Below, piece after piece: positions 60,006 to 64,000 of a stretch of 64,000 nt of DNA (the first letter of the stretch is position 1; each line of letters starts with the position of its first letter). Both the position numbers and the translations under genes were made by a program. This DNA comes from Gordionus sp. m RMFG-2023 (lineage: Eukaryota; Nematomorpha; Gordioida; Chordodea; Parachordodidae): contig NC_088775.1 in the NCBI RefSeq assembly GCF_954871325.1, positions 25,707,561 through 25,771,560 of the forward strand, given 5' to 3'. The notes below the pieces were generated by a model that searched no databases, had not been told where the DNA came from, and worked only from the letters and a program-made list of their open reading frames with translations.

Positions 60006-60216
60006 TAACATGACATCCAAGCTTCAAGTCTGAGTCGAAAAAAACAACCAAACTACAAGTCTGAGTCGAAAAAAACGACTCATATTTTGGGTCGAAGACG
60101 TTTTTCGGCTTGGATTAGAATCGAGGTCGAAAAAACGACCCATATTTTAGGTCGAGGTCGAAAAAAACGTCGAACTTTGAGTCGGGGTCGCGACTCGCGG
60201 CGTTTTAACAACACTA

Positions 60217-60626
60217 GTTGGAAGAGAGCCATGACCAAAGCTCTATCAAAATGCATCTCATCACTTCTTGATCAACAGCACATGCATTTCTCTCTTCACT
60301 ATTTCATACCAAATCCTTCAACCCCCACTAAGTTCAATCAAAAAATCTGATCCAGCACATTAAAAATGCCACAAACAATCCTCTTTCCTTTACCTCCTCG
60401 CCAAAATTGCTTCCCTAACAAAAAAACACGAATTTAAATCCAATATTGATAAATAAATGCAAGCTTAAAATTTAAAAAACATTAATAATCTTAATATCGA
60501 ATCTGCTCTACGAATCTTATTCTCTTATCTCATTACTTGCTGACGTAATTGAAATTTCTACATGTAATAGCAGTTGACCTTATATCTATGTTATAATTAT
60601 TTATGATTCTATAAAATGTTTTATAT
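60217..60626. other. Right flank arm of the palindrome
   Basis: Reverse complement of 49744-50079 to 60559 (GGCTCTCTTCCAAC in the reverse reading, GATCCAGCACATT, CTCCTCGCCAAAATTGC). Less AT-rich than typical. The open frame at 60087-60350 crosses the element border and is not a gene. Confidence 0.6.
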
Positions 60627-60762
60627 ATGTTTTCCCGAGAAGGGGAATTTGTAAATGGAACAATGTCTAATAATATAGATTTTAATACCCATAAACCTAA
60701 AATTGGACATTTGTGGTACTTATCCAAATGTATGTTGCAAAATTTAATTGAGCTTTTGAATT
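60627..60762 (+). CDS. Possible short exon, unidentified
   Basis: Opens at ATG 60627 (MFSREGEFVNGTMSNNIDF) and runs through HKPKIGHLWYLSKCMLQNLI. A GTATATTG...TTGTAG pair (60763-60814, 52 nt) would fit the small introns here. After the acceptor a 28-codon frame (IEHILMLRFDPLIKHLNHVA) is open, but the simple join makes a stop at the junction. The composition looks coding; family unknown. Could be a decayed gene. Confidence 0.3.
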
Positions 60763-60984
60763 GTATATTGTTAATAATTTTTTTGAATTCAATTTATGTA
60801 TTGTTTTATTGTAGGAATTGAACATATTTTAATGCTAAGGTTTGATCCTTTAATAAAACATTTAAATCATGTTGCAAGGATTTTAAATGGGATTTGATCA
60901 AAAATTTTAATAAATGATGTTTGATATAATTATTAAAATATGATTCCATAAATTTATATTATGATAGAATAGTTTATTATGATT

Positions 60985-61095
60985 AATTAAAGCTGAAGTC
61001 GTTTTTTTTACAATTAATTTCAACCTGACAAATCTTACATCTAGCAGTTTCTGTTGATGCTTGGCAAATATAATGTTTTCATATATCTGCATTTT
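60985..61095 (-). pseudogene. BED-type zinc finger fragment of a hAT transposase
   Basis: On the minus strand: KHYICQASTETARCKICQVE, then after a one-base shift in an A-run TTSALINH. The C-x2-C and L-x2-H arrangement with an aromatic start is a BED finger, the DNA-binding module at the start of many hAT transposases. No downstream catalytic part found, so only the N-terminus survives. Confidence 0.55.
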
Positions 61096-61374
61096 CCTGT
61101 CCTAATCCCGATTGTATAGAATTTGATATGGATGAACATTGGTTTTGTTCTCCAAAGCTTTCTGATTCAGAAATATTTATTATACCAATGGGTTGAATAT
61201 CTATTTAGCAAATTAAATATTATTATAAAATTTATAGCATGGCCAAAGGGTAATAGGTTAGTCAGTAAAATATATGTCAAAATCATCAGATCCTATAATT
61301 ATCATATCAGAATTTTTGTATAATATAATAAATTAAAGCTTGATTGTTGTTAGTGTTGTTAATCGGCTTAGCCG

Positions 61375-61930
61375 AGTCGGCTCGAACAGAGCTCACCCAA
61401 ATTTTGGGTCGTTTTTTTCGACTCCAACTCAAAGTTTTGGTCGTTTTTTACGACTTCGACCAGAGTTCAAGCCGAAAAAAACGACTTCGACCCAAAAGAT
61501 GGGTCGTTTTTTTCGACTCCGACCCAAGTCCAAGCCGAAAAAAACGACCTCGACCCAAAATATGGGTCGTTTTTTACGACTCCGACTCAAAATTTGGGTC
61601 GTATTTTTCGACTCAAACTTGAAATTTGGGTCGTATTTTTCGACTTAAACTTGAAGTTTGGGTCATATTTTTCGACTCAAACTTGAAGTTTGGGTCGTAT
61701 TTTTCGACTAAAACTTGAAGTTTGGGTCGTATTTTTTGACTCAAACTTGAAGTTTGGATCGTATTTTTCGACTCCAACTCAAAGTTTGGGTCGTTTTTCT
61801 GACTCAGACTCAAACATCGGGTCGTTTTATTCAATCCGACCCAAAATATGGATCTTTTTTTTTAAAGACGACTTAAAGTTAGGGTTGCTTATTTTCACCC
61901 CTAACCCAATTATCTAGATCATTTTTTTCG
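61375..61930 (+). repeat. Subterminal hairpin iterations
   Basis: About 13 imperfect units of 35-45 bp built as GGGTCG-T-run-CGACTC plus a spacer AAACTTGAAGTTT or similar. Each unit can fold as a small stem with a T-rich loop. Four overlapping open frames here, on both strands, are by-products of the repeat. Confidence 0.85.
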
Positions 61931-62044
61931 ACCAAAAGTCAAATAACATTTAGTATATATTAATATTATAGCTGGGAAAGTTACTTAAAGCTTCTTTAAA
62001 TTATAATGCTCTGATTAATATTCATCATAGTTATATTTTAAAAT

Positions 62045-64000
62045 TTTTAAGTGATGTACCATAGAAAAGTGCCATTTGTCATGATAATTATTTTTGAACT
62101 TTTTTAAATGAAATAGATAAAAACATATATTGTAGACATGTTAGATCAAAATTTCAGTGATGATGTACCATAAATAAGTGGTAATTGTCATAATCGCTAT
62201 TTTTGAACTTTTTTGAGTTTTTTTAAAGCAAATTGCTAAAAATATATATTCTAAACATGTTAAATTAAAAATTCAGTGAGGATGTATCATAGATAGGTAA
62301 CAATTGTCATAATCGCTATTTTTGAACTTTTTTCAATTTTTTTAAAGGAAATAGCAAAAAATATATATTCTAACCATGTTAAATTAAAAATTCAGTGAGG
62401 ATGTATCATAGATATGTGACAATTGTCATAATCGCTATTTTTGAACTTTTTCAAATTTTTTTAAAGGAAACATCTTAAAATATATATTCTAAACATGTTA
62501 AATTTAAAATTCAGTGAGGATGTATCATAGATATGTGACAATTGTCATAATCGCTATTTTTGAACCTTTTCAAATTTTTTTAAAGGAAACATCTTAAAAT
62601 ATATATTCTAAACATGTTAAATTTAAAATTCAGTGAGGATGTATCATATATAGGTGACAATTGTCATAATCGCTATTTTTGAACTTTTTCAAATTTTTTT
62701 AAAGGAAATATCTAAAAATATATATTCTAAACATGTTAAATTAAAATTTCAGTGAGGATGTATCATAGATAGGTGACAATTGTCATAATCGCTATTTTTT
62801 AACTTTTTCAAATTTTTTTAAAGGAAATAGCTAAAAATTTATATTCTAAACATGTTAAATTAAAATTTCAGTGAGGATGTATCATAGATAGGTGACAATT
62901 GTCATAATCGCTATTTTTAAACTTTTTCAAATTTTTTTAAAGGAAATATCTAAAAATATATATTCTAAACATGTTAAATTAAAAATTCAGTGAGGATGTA
63001 TCATAGATAGGTGACAATTGTCATAATCGCTATTTTTGAACTTTTTCAAATTTTTTTAAAGGAAATAGCTAAAAATATATATTGTAAAGATGTTAAAATA
63101 AAATTTAAGTGATGTACCATAGAAAAGTGACAATTGTCATAATCGCTATTTTTGAACTTTTTTCAATTATTTTAAAGGAAATAGCAAAAAATATATAATC
63201 TAAAAATGTTAAATTAAAAATTCAGTGAGGATGTATCATAGATATGTGACAATTGTCATAATCGCTATTTTTGAACTTTTTCAAATTTTTTTAAAGGAAA
63301 CATCTTAAAATATATATTCTAAACATATTAAATTTAAAATTCAGTGAGGATGTATCATATATAGGTGACAATTGTCATAATCGCTATTTTTGAACTTTTT
63401 CAAATTTTTTTAAAGGAAATATCTAAAAATATATATTCTAAATATGTTAAATTAAAAATTCAGTGAGGATGTATCATAGATAGGTGACAATTGTCATAAT
63501 CGCTATTTTTGAACTTTTTCAAATTTTTTTAAAGGAAATAGCTAAAAATTTATATTCTAAACATGTTAAATTAAAATTTCAGTGAGGATGTATCATAGAT
63601 AGGTGACAATTGTTATAATCGCTATTTTTGAACTTTTTCAAATTTTTTTAAAGGAAATATCTAAAAATATATATTCTAAACATGTTAAATTTAAAATTCA
63701 GTGAGGATGTATCATATATAGGTGACAATTGTCATAATCGCTATTTTTGAAATTTTTGAAATTTTTTTAAAGGAAATATCTAAAAATATATATTCTAAAC
63801 ATCTTAAATTAAAAATTCAGTGAGGATGTATCATAGATAGGTGACAATTGTCAAAATCGCTATTTTTGAACTTTTTCAAATATTTTTAAAGGAAATAGCT
63901 AAAAATATATATTCTAAACATGTTAAATTAAAATTTCAGTGAGGATGTATCATAGATAGGTGACAATTGTCATAATCGCTATTTTTGAACTTTTTTTAAA
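62045..64000 (+). repeat. 119-bp satellite array, about 16 units
   Basis: Regular 119-bp spacing (for example the palindrome at 62416, 62535, 62654, 62773 and 62892). Consensus words: GTGACAATTGTCATAATCGC, TATTTTTGAACTTTTTCAAA, ATATATATTCTAAACATGTT, TTCAGTGAGGATGTATCATA. Nearly every unit keeps TGACAATTGTCA; single exceptions near 63605 and 63845 have one changed base. The first unit or two (62045-62200) are more diverged and closer to the versions in copies 1 and 2, so the inner units look homogenised. Confidence 0.93.

Larger units (their letters stand above)
50080..60216. mobile_element. TAGTGTTGTTAA element (copy 2), 10.1 kb
   Basis: Termini TAGTGTTGTTAA at 50080 and TTAACAACACTA at 60216. 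Next to each terminus lie iterations of GTCGTTTTTTTCGAC words (50105-50180; 60030-60200) and then the 119-bp satellite. Unlike copy 1 the flanks CTTCCAAC and GTTGGAAG are inverted, not direct, because the flanking DNA is itself part of the large palindrome. So the two termini may be the same end duplicated in inverse orientation. Confidence 0.7.
49744..60559. repeat. Large imperfect palindrome, arms about 2 kb
   Basis: The left arm starts GAAATTTCAATTA at 49744 and the right arm ends TAATTGAAATTTC at 60559. Arms match through unique flank (49744-50079 with 60217-60559), the TAGTGTTGTTAA terminus, the satellite (50185-50830 with 59560-60005) and a hAT C-terminal relic (51100-51363 with 59222-59470). 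They resume at 55156-55500 with 58560-58832. In the left arm a piggyBac (51364-55155) sits where the right arm has about 390 bp (58833-59221). The spacer (about 55500-58560) holds a MULE-type MITE and a hAT element. Arms are diverged by substitutions and indels, so this is an old structure and not a read-level fold-back. Confidence 0.8.
61351..64000 (+). mobile_element. TAGTGTTGTTAA element (copy 3), left end, continues beyond the window
   Basis: TAGTGTTGTTAA at 61351, then about 560 bp of GGGTCGTTTTTTTCGACTC iterations (61375-61930), then the 119-bp satellite to the window end. Order and spacing match the left ends of copies 1 and 2. Right end and any coding part lie outside. Confidence 0.75.

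Noticed and set aside
60087-60350. Open frame of 87 codons with an Arg/Lys-rich start
   Set aside because: It crosses from subterminal iterations through the TTAACAACACTA terminus into the palindrome flank, so it is not one gene.
61340-61917. Four overlapping open frames of 73-102 codons
   Set aside because: All are by-products of GGGTCG...CGACTC iterations and read on both strands; low-complexity peptides.
62045-64000. Regular palindrome-bearing repeats as a CRISPR array
   Set aside because: The entire 119-bp unit repeats, including the would-be spacers, and the context is eukaryotic transposon DNA; no cas genes.

Overview
The window is very AT-rich eukaryotic DNA dominated by transposable elements, with only scattered pieces that could belong to host genes. 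RTE-type LINE, FLYWCH-MULE, jerky-like pogo, TTF/DUF4371-type hAT and piggyBac sequences, together with spliced reading frames, point to an invertebrate animal. I cannot name the lineage, and an AT-rich fungus is not strictly excluded. Introns inferred from protein continuity are tiny (42, 45, 46 and 49 nt), which suggests a lineage with minimal introns.

Layout: 0-4 kb is AT-rich non-coding DNA with one convincing exon (1855-2121, minus). 4-9 kb is an inverted tandem array of a ~292-bp module (foldback-like). 9.8-18.07 kb is a near-identical tandem array of four ~2.07-kb units carrying gag-type zinc knuckles; its last unit runs directly into a decayed Ty3/gypsy pol (to ~21 kb). 22.8-25 kb holds a last exon encoding a membrane tail (minus), a small inverted-repeat element and a decayed OTU-protease-like gene (plus). 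26.9-28.9 kb is a dead RTE LINE with an inverted 5' end.

29.6-45.1 kb is a nest. An outer hAT-like element (TIR CAGGGTTGG, near-perfect 8-bp TSD) is interrupted by a 14.8-kb element (TIR TAGTGTTGTTAA, perfect 8-bp TSD). That element contains a 119-bp satellite, a FLYWCH-MULE and a head-to-head pair of hAT transposons. A short coiled-coil exon (45989-46141, minus) and a pogo/jerky relic (47.8-48.5 kb) follow.

49.7-60.6 kb is one large imperfect palindrome. Its arms start outside a second TAGTGTTGTTAA element, and it carries a 3.8-kb palindromic piggyBac, a MULE-type MITE with a 9-bp TSD and a hAT element with an 8-bp TSD. A third TAGTGTTGTTAA element begins at 61351 and runs off the window in a long array of the same 119-bp satellite.

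Two themes stand out. First, the three TAGTGTTGTTAA elements share one architecture: a 12-bp terminus, then fast-changing hairpin-forming subterminal iterations, then a 119-bp satellite whose only strictly kept feature is the palindrome TGACAATTGTCA. Second, three unrelated DNA-transposon superfamilies (MULE, hAT, piggyBac) each occur as head-to-head inverted pairs that keep two 3' ends, in addition to the 4-9 kb inverted array and the 50-60 kb palindrome.
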